Source: Protofrankia sp963555915 (GTDB taxonomy: Bacteria > Actinomycetota > Actinomycetes > Frankiales > Frankiaceae). From it: DNA of 26,374 nucleotides. Both the position numbers and the translations under genes were made by a program. Of the stretch, positions 1-7,720 are shown piece by piece. The stretch covers positions 1 to 26,374 of the forward strand of contig NZ_CAUVXL010000071.1 in assembly GCF_963555915.1 (NCBI RefSeq). Direction: 5' to 3'. Every line of letters starts with the position of its first letter. Position 1 is the stretch's first letter. The notes under the pieces were generated by a model. The model saw only the letters and a list, made by a program, of their open reading frames with translations. It was not told where the DNA came from and made no database searches.

Positions 1-294
1 CCGGGCGTCACCGGGGCGTAGGCGCAGCCGGTGGCGTAGCAGCGCGGCGGTGCTGGTCGCACCCTGGCCGGCGGCGAGATCCCGTCCGTCGGCTTCCCGG
101 ACCAGCCGTAGCCGCAGCGCCGCCATCGTGGCCAGCAGCCGTTCGCCGTCCTCCAACGCGGCGAGCAGCTCGGCGTCGGACAGCGACCACACCGACGTTT
201 CGGCGAGGGCGTCCACGTCGGTGGCGACCGCGTCCAGTCCGGTGAGCAGCGGATGCTCCCGGCCCGGGCCGGCGGTGGCGGTGGCGCTCTGCAT
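1..294 (-). CDS. DUF222 / 13E12-type HNH endonuclease family protein, N-terminal fragment
   Basis: This frame is open from an ATG at 294 to the window edge, giving 98 residues of a longer protein. Residues around 50-98 (LLATMAALRLRLVREADGR, then DLAAGQGATSTAALLRHRL) match the start of the DUF222 domain found in actinobacterial 13E12-repeat proteins, which usually end in an HNH nuclease domain. The HNH part would lie outside the window, so nuclease activity is only inferred. There is no Shine-Dalgarno sequence; a candidate promoter places transcription start at or next to the ATG, and an SOS box lies about 33 bp upstream. DUF222 membership is fairly sure. Confidence 0.8.
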   Translation of the reverse strand, partial: MQSATATAGPGREHPLLTGLDAVATDVDALAETSVWSLSDAELLAALEDGERLLATMAALRLRLVREADGRDLAAGQGATSTAALLRHRLRLRPGDAR

Positions 295-300
295 AGATCA

Positions 301-340
301 ACGATAACCCGATATCGACCTAAAGTCGAACATTTGTTCG
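301..340 (-). promoter_or_regulatory. LexA (SOS) box and leaderless promoter of the DUF222 gene
   Basis: Positions 327-340 read CGAACATTTGTTCG, a perfect 5+4+5 palindrome that matches the Gram-positive LexA box CGAAC-N4-GTTCG; with flanks it is TCGAAC-N4-GTTCGT. On the minus strand TTCGAC (330-325) can serve as -35, followed by an 18-bp spacer and TATCGT (306-301) as -10. Six bases then separate the -10 from the ATG at 294, so the transcript would be leaderless. LexA bound here would cover the -35. Some mycobacterial 13E12 genes are known to carry SOS boxes, which fits. Confidence 0.7.
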
Positions 341-394
341 TATTGGTTGCGAATATTGGCGCGGTCGGCGCGGTCTCTGCCCGTGCCGACCGGC

Positions 395-614
395 CTGTTG
401 ACGGCGGCGCTCGAGCTGCTGACGGCCATCGCCGCGGACACCGATGCACGCTGGCCTCGACCCGCACCTCGCAGGTGCAGGTCGAGGCGCGGGACCATCC
501 AACATCGGTAACTACCTGGCGGGCCTGGGCATCCCGGCAACCGCCGGCTTCGGGGTGGCCTACGAGGGGATGCACGCCGCTTACTACGCCGCGGTGTTCA
601 CGCTGCTGCGCTGA
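395..614 (+). pseudogene. M20-family metallopeptidase remnant (C-terminal piece)
   Basis: From 492 to the TGA at 612-614 the frame reads GPSNIGNYLAGLGIPATAGF and then GVAYEGMHAA, which resembles the C-terminal part of M20 amidohydrolases/peptidases (SNIGN box, then a metal-binding HAADE-like motif). Here HAA is followed by YYAA, so the usual acidic residue is missing. A second frame at 395-470 reads TGLLTAALELLTAIAADTDA, plausible as the preceding helix, so a frameshift or deletion lies near 450-490. The catalytic domain is absent. The rest of 295-752 shows no other gene. The family call rests on a short stretch. Confidence 0.45.
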
Positions 615-752
615 GCGCTGAACTTCGTCACTGGCCGCGTGGTGTGCGGGTGACCAGCCGCTGACCCATCACCGTGAGGACCACGATGCCCACAACGGCT
701 GCTGAGATCGGGCGCGGCACAGCACGACGGAGGCGCTCGCAGGAGATCGCCC

Positions 753-2063
753 TCAACAGATCACTGGCCCGTCGGCGGGGATGGGCCGTTCGCGGGTAAG
801 CCCGACCGGAAGGTCTGCGTCGTCGAGAAGGCCGGCGTCGAGCGCGCGCTGGATGTGGCCGGCCAGCGCCCGGGCGGTCGCGGGTTCGTCGGCGACAGCT
901 CCCGATCCGGCCGTTCCCGACCCGGCCATGCCCGACCCGGCCGTGCCGGTCCAGGCCGAAAGGCGGGCGAGCGCCGCGGGCAGGCCGGTGAGTAGGCAGG
1001 CCGCCACGGTCGCATGTCGGGAGACCAGTTGCGCCGGGTGTAGATCCCAGCCCTGGTAGATCCCCCGCATCCAGGCGCGGCGGACCAGGTCGGCGTGGCG
1101 CCGCCAGGCCGCGTGCACCGCGGCCCGGTCCCCGACGGGCAGCAGGTTGGACGAGCCGTCCGCGACCTGAACGCCGGTACCGGCCGCAACCAGCTGCATG
1201 AGCGCGGTGGCGAGTTCCACCGCCGGATGATCGCTGGCCTGGTGTTCGGCGCTCACGCCCAGCGCCGCCGAGTAGTCGTAGGTGCCCACGTGCAGGCCGG
1301 TCAGGCGGGGCCGGCCCGCGGCCACGATCGCGGGCAGCGCCAGTACCGCGGCCGGGGTCTCGACCTGCACCTCCAGCCGGATGCCCGCGCCGAGGCCGGA
1401 ACCGATGTCCAGGCGATTCTCAAGTTCGGTGAGGATGTCGCAGAACACCGTGACCTGCGCGGGAGTGCTTACTTTCGGTAGCGTCACCACGAGCCCGGGC
1501 GGGATGGCTCCGCCTGCGGCGAGGGTGGTCACGAACAGGTCCAGGCTGCGTAGCCCGCGGGTCCGCACGGCCGGGTCCAGGGATTTGGGGCGGAGCCCGT
1601 AGGACGCGGGTAGCCGGCCGGCGTCCGCGGCCGCGCGCAGCGCATCGGCCGCCGCGACGGCGTGGGCGTCCTCCTCGGCGTCGTCGTGGTCGCCGTAACC
1701 GTCCTCAAAGTCCACCCGCAGGTCGGCGATCGGGGCGGTGGCGAGCACCCGGCGGACATGGGCGTGCACCCGTTCGGCCAGCTCGCCCGGGATGCCGGTC
1801 ACGGCCGCCAGCATCGGCGGTTCGCCGGCGTGGGTGTCGAGCGTGGCCAGCGCGGCGGCACCCCAGTCGTCGGCGAGGGTCGCCCTCATCTGGTCGGCTG
1901 GCACATAACAGGTGTGGACGGGTTGGCGGACGGCCGGTTCACCGGGAAAGCGCGCGGCCAGGTCAGCATCGACCCGGGCCAGGGGAGCGGTCAGCGCGGC
2001 GGTCACGTCATCCGGCAGCGTGGGCACGTCTGTGAGTGTCGGGCGCGGGCCATCGGGACGCAC
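753..2063 (-). CDS. HpcH/HpaI aldolase/citrate lyase family protein (DUF6986 type)
   Basis: The 436-residue protein has the TIM-barrel features of the HpcH/citrate-lyase beta superfamily: VDFEDGYG (about 117-124), GLRPKSLD (156-163), RLEVQVETPAAV (229-240, with the metal-binding Glu) and GTYDYSAALGV (260-270). Enzymes of this fold carry out metal-dependent C-C bond lyase or aldolase reactions on 2-oxo acids or acyl-CoA; the substrate here is unknown. In other actinobacteria DUF6986-type genes often lie with urate/allantoin genes (from memory), and an 8-oxoguanine deaminase lies 3.4 kb upstream. The start is a GTG with only a weak AACGG upstream; a GTG a few codons later is possible. Near residues 370-390 a 15-bp tandem repeat encodes GTAGS-like units. 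Confidence 0.8.
   Translation of the reverse strand: MRPDGPRPTLTDVPTLPDDVTAALTAPLARVDADLAARFPGEPAVRQPVHTCYVPADQMRATLADDWGAAALATLDTHAGEPPMLAAVTGIPGELAERVHAHVRRVLATAPIADLRVDFEDGYGDHDDAEEDAHAVAAADALRAAADAGRLPASYGLRPKSLDPAVRTRGLRSLDLFVTTLAAGGAIPPGLVVTLPKVSTPAQVTVFCDILTELENRLDIGSGLGAGIRLEVQVETPAAVLALPAIVAAGRPRLTGLHVGTYDYSAALGVSAEHQASDHPAVELATALMQLVAAGTGVQVADGSSNLLPVGDRAAVHAAWRRHADLVRRAWMRGIYQGWDLHPAQLVSRHATVAACLLTGLPAALARLSAWTGTAGSGMAGSGTAGSGAVADEPATARALAGHIQRALDAGLLDDADLPVGLTRERPIPADGPVIC
904..948 (-). repeat. 15-bp tandem repeat (3 copies) inside the aldolase gene
   Basis: Three units of the form GACCCGGCCGTGCCC (904-918, 919-933, 934-948) differ at a few bases. Read on the minus strand they encode a flexible Gly/Ser/Ala stretch (GTAGS, GMAGS, GTAGS). 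Because the unit is a multiple of three, copy-number change keeps the frame. Confidence 0.8.
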
Positions 2064-2146
2064 CCGTTGAGCGTTAGCGCACCTATTCGATCATGTTCGG
2101 GTCCAGCTACGGAAGTCTGTTTTTCGGTAGTGGCGGTTGTCTTCGA

Positions 2147-2878
2147 TCAGTGTCCGTAGACAGAGACGTGGTTGCGGCTCGTCGAGGTGAAGGGCTCTCG
2201 GTCCCAACCGGCCCAGCGGTCCTTCAGTCGTAGCCCAGCGATTCGTGCCATCAGGTCAAGCTCACTGGGCCATGCGTAGCGTGTGACGATTGGGAAGAAG
2301 CGCAAGCCCTCCGGGGACAGCACCACGTGGCTCTCGTCGAGCCGCTGCGTGACCGGGTCGTGGCGCCCTACGTCGAATCGGACCTGGTCGACACCGATGT
2401 GCTCGGCGTCCACGTACTGGTCGTCCCGAAGCCGGCTCAGGAAGCTCGGGACGAACGCCTCGACGACGAAGAGCCCGTCGGTGGTGAGGTGGTTGGCCAC
2501 GTTCTCGAAGCAGCGGACCTGGTCCTCCTGGGTCAGGAGGTTGAACAGCGTGTTGAACACGATGAAGATCAGCCTGTAGGTGCCCTCGACCGGCACGCCA
2601 GCGAAGTCACCCATCGTGATCGATAGGTTCTCGCCGCCCGGCTTGGCGCGAAGCTTGCCGACCATCGAGGGCGAGAGGTCGACACCGTCGACCCGGATGC
2701 CCGTTGCGGCCAGGGGAAGCGCGATGCGTCCGGTACCGATCGCGAGTTCGAGAGCGGGCCCTCCGCGTGCCAGCTCACACAGGAGCGCGACCGTGGACGG
2801 CTCGTCGCCCCGGGGTTCGGTGTCGTACACGTCCGCGGCGTCCTCGCCGAAGCTGTCCATCGGCTGGTAGTCCCTCAT
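2147..2878 (-). CDS. Class I SAM-dependent methyltransferase
   Basis: The 243-residue protein shows the Rossmann methyltransferase pattern: ALELAIGTGRIALPLA (motif I, GxGxG-like), VDGVDLSPSMV (motif II), an ITMGDFAGVP segment (motif III) and IFIVFNTLFNL (motif IV), ending FTSTSRNHVSVYGH, a usual C-terminus for this family of small methyltransferases. The acceptor substrate cannot be told. I place the start at ATG 2878 (MRDYQPMDSF), where family similarity begins. The frame stays open upstream to 2977 and beyond, but those codons look like another gene's remnant. There is no clear Shine-Dalgarno, so translation may depend on the upstream sequence. It may have arrived with its neighbours at 2.1-4.1 kb. 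Confidence 0.8.
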   Translation of the reverse strand: MRDYQPMDSFGEDAADVYDTEPRGDEPSTVALLCELARGGPALELAIGTGRIALPLAATGIRVDGVDLSPSMVGKLRAKPGGENLSITMGDFAGVPVEGTYRLIFIVFNTLFNLLTQEDQVRCFENVANHLTTDGLFVVEAFVPSFLSRLRDDQYVDAEHIGVDQVRFDVGRHDPVTQRLDESHVVLSPEGLRFFPIVTRYAWPSELDLMARIAGLRLKDRWAGWDREPFTSTSRNHVSVYGH

Positions 2879-3010
2879 GACGCCAGTGATGCCACCGTCC
2901 TCCGACCAGCGCAACGGATTTTTTCGGATGTCGGCCCGCGGACCCGCGTAGGCGAGGTGGCCATCCGGTGCCAGCACCAGCAGGTGGTCGCACCGCTGGC
3001 CCTACGGGTG
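2879..3010 (-). pseudogene. Possible ABC-2 type transporter ATPase remnant
   Basis: Upstream of and in frame with the methyltransferase, the minus strand encodes QRCDHLLVLAPDGHLAYAGP. This resembles the segment after the H-loop in ABC-2 type (ABCG-like, often FHA-linked) ATPases, typically CDRLLVLAPGGRxAYFGP. Nothing else of the ATPase is visible: further upstream the frame has a stop near 3010 and no Walker or signature motif remains. I infer a deletion or insertion that joined the tail of an ABC gene to the front of the methyltransferase. The match is short, so this is tentative. Confidence 0.4.
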
Positions 3011-3150
3011 TCGAGTGGCCCCGATCAACCACCACGCGCACACGATACCGACCCGACAATCCGGTCCGTCCTGCGCCCTGACGGCGGCGATGGCGTCGTG
3101 ATCAAGGATGGCTGGCTGTGGGGCCGGGCGCAGCAGAGCTTCGTGGAGAG

Positions 3151-4056
3151 CTAATCCGGCTCCGGGCCGCCAGCGATCACGGCCGCGATAGTTGAGCTGG
3201 ACGGGAACGTGCCTGCGGCCATCAGGGCGTACACGCCAAAGAGCATCTTGGCTTCATACACCCAGTCGAGCGTGATGTGATGCGTCGCCTCGAACCAGTC
3301 CATGAACTCGTTGAGCTCAGGTTTGCGCGTGGCATAGCCGCCGAAGTGGAAGTCGGTCTCAATCCACCAGTTCGACAGGTGCTCTTTGCCGACGGCGGCG
3401 AGTAAACCCCTTACGTCATCCGCAAGGAAGCTGCCGCCCTTCAACGACGAGAAGCCGACAACCTGAGCCTTACCGTCCAGTCCATAAACGATGCCGGCCA
3501 TCGTGGCGCCGGTGCCGACAGCGCAGGTGATGTAGTCACAGTGGATATCGATTTCATCGACCAGCTCGGCGCATCCGCGTACCGCCAGCGTGTTGCTCGC
3601 GCCTTCGGGGAGCAGGTAGAACTCGCCGTAGGTGTCAGCTAGTCCCGCAAGGAACTCGGGACTTGTCTTCTGACGGTATTCCTCGCGCGTGATGTAGGCC
3701 AGTTCCATGCCGTGATCCAGACAGAACTGCAGTGAGCGGTTCGGCGGGTGGTGTTCCTCACCTCGGACAATGCCGATGGTGGGCAGGTCTGCTGCCTGCC
3801 CGATAGTCGCTACTGCTCGTAGCAGGTTGGAGTACGCCCCACCGAAGGTCAACAGCTTTGGGTAATCCGCCGACATAGCTGCTGACATGTTGTACTTGAG
3901 CTTGCGATACTTGTTGCCCGGCACGTCTGCGAGCGCTAGATCGTCTCGTTTCAGGTAGAGCTGCACATCGGCGGTCCGTGTCGTGTCGTCTACGATGTGG
4001 TGTAACGGCGTTGGGAAAGCGGCGCTCCAGTTACCCGGTCCCAGGCCACTCGTCAC
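3151..4056 (-). CDS. PLP-dependent ACC deaminase / D-cysteine desulfhydrase family protein
   Basis: This 301-residue protein belongs to the fold-II PLP enzymes close to 1-aminocyclopropane-1-carboxylate deaminase and D-cysteine desulfhydrase. LYLKRDDL (34-40) and GNKYRKLKY (47-55) carry the expected Schiff-base lysine (K49); TFGGAYSNLLRAVA (70-83) is the SN(H/Q) loop; AVGTGATMAGIVYG is the phosphate-binding Gly-rich loop. The residue after SN is Leu78 instead of the usual His or Gln, and the C-terminus ends IAGGPEPD instead of a typical HTGGLQG, so substrate or reaction may differ. GTG start with GGAGG about 9 bp upstream. Its third-codon-position GC looks lower than in neighbours, suggesting transfer. 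Confidence 0.8.
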   Translation of the reverse strand: MTSGLGPGNWSAAFPTPLHHIVDDTTRTADVQLYLKRDDLALADVPGNKYRKLKYNMSAAMSADYPKLLTFGGAYSNLLRAVATIGQAADLPTIGIVRGEEHHPPNRSLQFCLDHGMELAYITREEYRQKTSPEFLAGLADTYGEFYLLPEGASNTLAVRGCAELVDEIDIHCDYITCAVGTGATMAGIVYGLDGKAQVVGFSSLKGGSFLADDVRGLLAAVGKEHLSNWWIETDFHFGGYATRKPELNEFMDWFEATHHITLDWVYEAKMLFGVYALMAAGTFPSSSTIAAVIAGGPEPD

Positions 4057-4481
4057 AGCGCACCGCCTCCGCCTCGTGGGCCAACAGAGAAGCCTGGCCC
4101 TTGTGACACGTTAGTGGCTGTGATCTTGCTCTGATCGCAAGGCCGGAGGCCACCCCGGTGGGGGTGTGGATCAAGGAGTGGGGCCGGGTGCGTAGGTCGT
4201 TGAGGCCGTCCTGATGACCGGAACCACCTACCGTTCGGCCGAATGTCGTCCGACAGGAGGTGGAAGCGGCCGTTATAGCGACCATTTTGACCTACCGCTT
4301 CGCTGTCGCCGGCCGTGACCGGCCGCGACGATGAACCTCCGGCCTCTTTCTGACCACCAGCGGAGCACGTTCGTCAGTGTTGACGGGCCCAGCGGTTCCG
4401 AGGCTGATCGGCCCGTCTTGGCTGTCATCCTCGATGCCCCGCGTGCGGGCATGGTATCGGGGAGAACCGGTGACCGAATTG
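4057..4481. other. 425-bp intergenic region with hairpins, no gene recognised
   Basis: No coding stretch here resembles a known family. It contains a 6+6 bp hairpin (CACCCC-GGTG-GGGGTG, 4151-4166), a 7-bp inverted repeat GAAGCGG/CCGCTTC (4263-4269 and 4295-4301), and TATAAC on the minus strand (4277-4272) that could be a -10 for the downstream PLP-enzyme gene, though I see no good -35. It may be scar sequence from an insertion. Confidence 0.5.
4382..4417 (-). terminator. Inverted repeat downstream of the HAD gene
   Basis: GACGGGCC (4382-4389) and GGCCCGTC (4410-4417) form a perfect 8-bp stem with a 20-nt loop, 65-100 bp after the stop codon of the HAD gene in its direction of transcription. 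No U-tract follows, as is common for terminators of high-GC actinobacteria. Confidence 0.4.
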
Positions 4482-5315
4482 CTACTCGGTGACGCCGGCC
4501 CGCGGCTGCGCGGGTATGGTCACCTGCCCGGGGCGCACGCCGACCGGAAGTCGGGCGATGCTCTCCAGCACCAGCGTCGGCCGGTAGGGGAACCGGTCGA
4601 TGTCGGCTGCGGACGTGATGCCGGACAGGACCAGGACCGTCTCCATTCCCGCCTCCAGCCCGGAGATCACATCGGTGTCCATCCGGTCGCCGATCATGAC
4701 GGTGGTCTCGCTGTGTGCCTGGAGGGTGTTGAGCGCGCTGCGCATCATCAACGGGTTCGGCTTGCCGACGAAGTACGGGACCACGCCGGTCGCCTTGGTG
4801 ATCAACGCTGCCACGGCGCCGGTGGCCGGGAGGAGACCTTCGGTGGACGGTCCGGTCGGGTCCGGGTTTGTCGCGATGAACCGGGCTCCGTCCCGGACCA
4901 GTCGGATCGCGCGGGTGATCGCCTCGAAGCTGTACGTCCGGGTCTCGCCGAGGACGACGTACTCCGGTGATCGGTCGGTCAGTACATAGCCGATGTCGTG
5001 CAGTGCCGTGGTCAGGCCGGCCTCACCGACGGCGTGCGCGGTGCCGCCGGGGCGCTGCGAGTGCAGGAACTGCGCGGTGGCCAGCGCGGAGGTCCAGATC
5101 CGCTCGGACGGGATCGCCAGCCCGGCATCACGTAGCCGGACTCCAAGGTCGCGGGCTGTGAAGATCGAATTGTTGGTGAGGACGAGATAGCCCAACCCCG
5201 CGTCCGTGACCGCCTGCAGGAACGCGGCCGCGCCCGGGACGGGCTGGGATTCGTGCATCAGCACGCCGTCCATGTCGATCAGATAATTCTCGATGGATGT
5301 GGGCTCGGTCGCCAT
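4482..5315 (-). CDS. HAD-IIA family (NagD-like) phosphatase
   Basis: The 277-residue protein carries all HAD motifs in order: motif I DMDGVL with D14 (nucleophile) and D16; motif II LTNNS (46-50); K185 in VGKPNPLM; motif III/IV MIGDRMDTD (207-215). The cap between motifs II and III is that of the NagD/PGP/4-nitrophenylphosphatase subfamily (HAD-IIA). Such enzymes hydrolyse small phosphates (nucleoside monophosphates, phosphoglycolate, sugar phosphates); the true substrate is unknown. ATG at 5315 is chosen because GGAG lies 5-8 bp upstream and motif I then falls at the usual distance; the open frame extends further upstream but without family features. It is cytoplasmic, and 122 bp separate it from the 8-oxoguanine deaminase gene upstream. 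Confidence 0.87.
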   Translation of the reverse strand: MATEPTSIENYLIDMDGVLMHESQPVPGAAAFLQAVTDAGLGYLVLTNNSIFTARDLGVRLRDAGLAIPSERIWTSALATAQFLHSQRPGGTAHAVGEAGLTTALHDIGYVLTDRSPEYVVLGETRTYSFEAITRAIRLVRDGARFIATNPDPTGPSTEGLLPATGAVAALITKATGVVPYFVGKPNPLMMRSALNTLQAHSETTVMIGDRMDTDVISGLEAGMETVLVLSGITSAADIDRFPYRPTLVLESIARLPVGVRPGQVTIPAQPRAGVTE

Positions 5316-5400
5316 CGTCGCTCCTGGCCGTGGTGGGGACGGTTCCGAAATCGGTTCTATCGGGCCGATCATCTCAGGTCGATCGTGCGCCGTCGTGCGC

Positions 5401-5430
5401 AGGAGGGTGCAGGAGGGTGCAGGAGGGCAC
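5401..5430. repeat. 10-bp tandem repeat (3 copies)
   Basis: AGGAGGGTGC occurs at 5401-5410 and 5411-5420, with AGGAGGGCAC at 5421-5430. It fills the short gap between the deaminase stop and the HAD gene start. The AGGAGG resembles a ribosome-binding site, but it is on the plus strand, where no gene starts, so I treat it as a repeat only. Confidence 0.8.
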
Positions 5431-5437
5431 AACGCCC

Positions 5438-6853
5438 TTACCACAGCCCCTGGATGCGTGCGGCGATCACGCGGTGGCGGCGCAGCATCTCGTCGAGATC
5501 GGGGTGGACGGGCCGGCCGTCGCACACCACCGGCGTGCCGGCGACCACGGTGTGCCGGGCGGCGACCGGTCCGCAGCGCAGCCACGCCTCCACCGGGTCG
5601 GTCAGGGCCCCGGCAAAGCTGATCCCGTCCAGCGGCCAGGCCACCAGATCACCGACCGCGCCGACGGAGAGCTCACCGATCTCGCCGGCCCGCCCGAGGC
5701 AGCCCGCGCCGCCACGGGTGGCGATCTCAAGGGCATCCCGGGCGGACATCGCCGCCGCCCCGCCGCGCAACCGCCCGAGCAGCATCGCAGTGCGGGCCTC
5801 CAGCCACAGGGACGCCGCGTCCGCCGAGGACGAGCCGTCGCAGCCGAGCCCGACCGGCACACCGGCCGCCCGCAGCTGCGCGACCGGCGCCAGCCCACCA
5901 CCGAGGATCATGTTGCTGCTCGGGCAGTGCGCGACCCCGGTTCCCCACCGGCCCAGCCGGGCGACTTCGGCCGGGTTCGGGCAGATGCAGTGGGCGACCC
6001 AGGCCCGGTCACCGCCCCAGCCGACGTCGTCGAAGTGCTCGATCGGACGCCGGCCGTAGGTCGCCAGGCAGTAGTCGTCCTCCTGCGGGTCCTCGGCGAG
6101 ATGGGTGTGCAGCCGCACGTCGAGACGTTCGGCGAGCTCGGCGGTGGCCCGCATCAGCTCGGGGCTGACCGAGAAGGGTGAGCAGGGCGCCAGCGCGATG
6201 CGGAGCATCGCACCGTGGGCGGGGTCGTGATGGGCGGCGACAAGGGCCGCCGAATCCGCGAGGATCTCGTCGGGATCCTGGACGACGGAGTCCGGCGGTA
6301 GGCCGCCGTCCTTCACTGACAGTGACATCGACCCCCGCGTCGGGTGGAACCGCATCCCCAGCGTGCGGGCCGCGGCTATCTCGGCGGAGATCAGGTCCCC
6401 GGCGCCGCGCGGGTGGACGTACATGTGGTCAGTGGTGGTTGTGCAGCCGCCGAGCGCCAGCTCGGTCAGGCCGACGTAGGCGGAGACGTGCACCGCCTCT
6501 TCATCGAGGCGTGCCCACAGCGGGTAGAGCGTGCGCAGCCAGGTGAACAGCGTCCCGGACACCGACGGCGCGAACGACCGGGTGAGGTTCTGGAAGAGGT
6601 GATGATGGGTGTTGATCAGGCCGGGGGTGACCAGACAGCCGCTCGCCTCCAGGGTGCGACGAGCCGCCGGGAGCGGGTCGGTGGACGCACCGACGGCGCT
6701 GACCAGGCCGTCTGACACCGCGACCCAGCCGCCGGGCAGCTCGCGGCGCTGGTCGTCGACCGTCACGACCATGTCGGCGCCGCGCACCAGCAGGTCGACG
6801 GGTGCGGGGATGCGCCGTGCGGTCGTGGCCGCCGGTTCGAACGCGCGATCCAA
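5438..6853 (-). CDS. 8-oxoguanine deaminase (amidohydrolase superfamily)
   Basis: The 471-residue protein closely matches the 8-oxoguanine/guanine deaminase branch of the amidohydrolases, converting 8-oxoguanine to urate. Metal ligands are visible: the HxH pair in LINTHHHLFQ (H83, H85), H251 in LHTHLAED with catalytic E254, a His in VAHC and D339 in LGCDGSSSAD. FTWLRTLYPLWARL (103-116) and the HCPSSNM block are typical of this branch. The family usually starts near LLVRGAD, so the N-terminus is uncertain. The longest frame begins with TTG at 6853, only 9 bp after the stop of the FkbM gene, suggesting translational coupling. The product urate would feed purine catabolism, but no urate oxidase is in the window. 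Confidence 0.9.
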   Translation of the reverse strand: MDRAFEPAATTARRIPAPVDLLVRGADMVVTVDDQRRELPGGWVAVSDGLVSAVGASTDPLPAARRTLEASGCLVTPGLINTHHHLFQNLTRSFAPSVSGTLFTWLRTLYPLWARLDEEAVHVSAYVGLTELALGGCTTTTDHMYVHPRGAGDLISAEIAAARTLGMRFHPTRGSMSLSVKDGGLPPDSVVQDPDEILADSAALVAAHHDPAHGAMLRIALAPCSPFSVSPELMRATAELAERLDVRLHTHLAEDPQEDDYCLATYGRRPIEHFDDVGWGGDRAWVAHCICPNPAEVARLGRWGTGVAHCPSSNMILGGGLAPVAQLRAAGVPVGLGCDGSSSADAASLWLEARTAMLLGRLRGGAAAMSARDALEIATRGGAGCLGRAGEIGELSVGAVGDLVAWPLDGISFAGALTDPVEAWLRCGPVAARHTVVAGTPVVCDGRPVHPDLDEMLRRHRVIAARIQGLW

Positions 6854-6862
6854 TACAGGCTC

Positions 6863-7609
6863 TTATCGGACGGGTAGGAACAGAATCGTGTTGACGTATC
6901 GCCGGCCGCTTCCGGTCGCGACTGCATGAAGGTATCCGCGCTGCGCCACCCGCGCCATCGCCCGCTGGTGGGCGCCGAGATCGAATCCGGCCAGCGGGCG
7001 CATTTTCCCGTTCTGAAGGAACGAGCCCTCGTAATTCCAGCTTTGGAGCAGTTCCACGGTTGCGCTGGCAGGGCTCCGGTTATCTTCGACTTCGATGATG
7101 AGGGCGGGACGCCAGCGGTTGACGATTCCCTCCGCACCCTTCAGCGCCGACAGCTCATGCCCCTCCACATCGATTTTCACCAGGCCGACGTCCTCGAGGT
7201 CGAGCGTGTCAAGACGGATCGTCTCGATTTTCACGCTGCTGCCGTCGGGTCGGGGGATCAGCGAGGCCCGGCCCTCGGTACCCCGGCCCCCGGGCGGGAG
7301 CCACAACTCCGCAAAGCCGTCGGCATCGGATGCCGCTTTTGCCACCACCGTGACATTCGGCCGGCTGGTGCGGGCGATGAACGCTGCCAGGTCGGGATTG
7401 GGTTCCACGGTCGTGACGCAACGGGCGCGCCTCGATAACCAATGGGTCCATGGGCCGTACCAGGCCCCTACGTCCAGGGCCGTCTGGTGGGGGGCCACGA
7501 ACGTTCCAATCCGACCGAGTATCGGCTCGAAACGACGGTGTGCCAGGGCGATCGCGGTTGCGAATGCCCGATCGGGCACCAGTTCGGCGATGGAGCTCAT
7601 GACAGCCAC
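6863..7609 (-). CDS. FkbM family SAM-dependent methyltransferase
   Basis: This 248-residue protein has the FkbM methyltransferase signature: LDVGAWYGPWT (45-55, SAM-binding motif I), TVEPNPDLAAFIA (motif II), and VGLVKIDVEGHELSALKGAE near 140-160, the hallmark of the family. FkbM proteins O-methylate sugars, lipids or natural products; the acceptor here is unknown. I use GTG 7609 because AGGAAG lies 7 bp upstream; ATG 7600 three codons later is an alternative. It is first in a minus-strand run with the 8-oxoguanine deaminase (9-bp gap), though a functional link between the two is not obvious. Confidence 0.85.
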   Translation of the reverse strand: MAVMSSIAELVPDRAFATAIALAHRRFEPILGRIGTFVAPHQTALDVGAWYGPWTHWLSRRARCVTTVEPNPDLAAFIARTSRPNVTVVAKAASDADGFAELWLPPGGRGTEGRASLIPRPDGSSVKIETIRLDTLDLEDVGLVKIDVEGHELSALKGAEGIVNRWRPALIIEVEDNRSPASATVELLQSWNYEGSFLQNGKMRPLAGFDLGAHQRAMARVAQRGYLHAVATGSGRRYVNTILFLPVR

Positions 7610-7720
7610 AGGGGGGCTTCCTTCTCCAAGGGCGACTTGTCAGGCGGACGTGCGGTCGCGACGGAAGTCGGACCGAGAACAGAAGAAACACGCTCCGTGC
7701 GCTTCGATGCAGATGTAGAT

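Noticed and set aside
4031..4285. Small minus-strand open frame in the 4.1-4.3 kb gap
   Set aside because: It overlaps the PLP-enzyme start, and its translation shows no recognisable motif.
5297..6181. Long plus-strand open frame opposite the 8-oxoguanine deaminase
   Set aside because: It is a GC-driven shadow; the minus strand has clear family motifs throughout.
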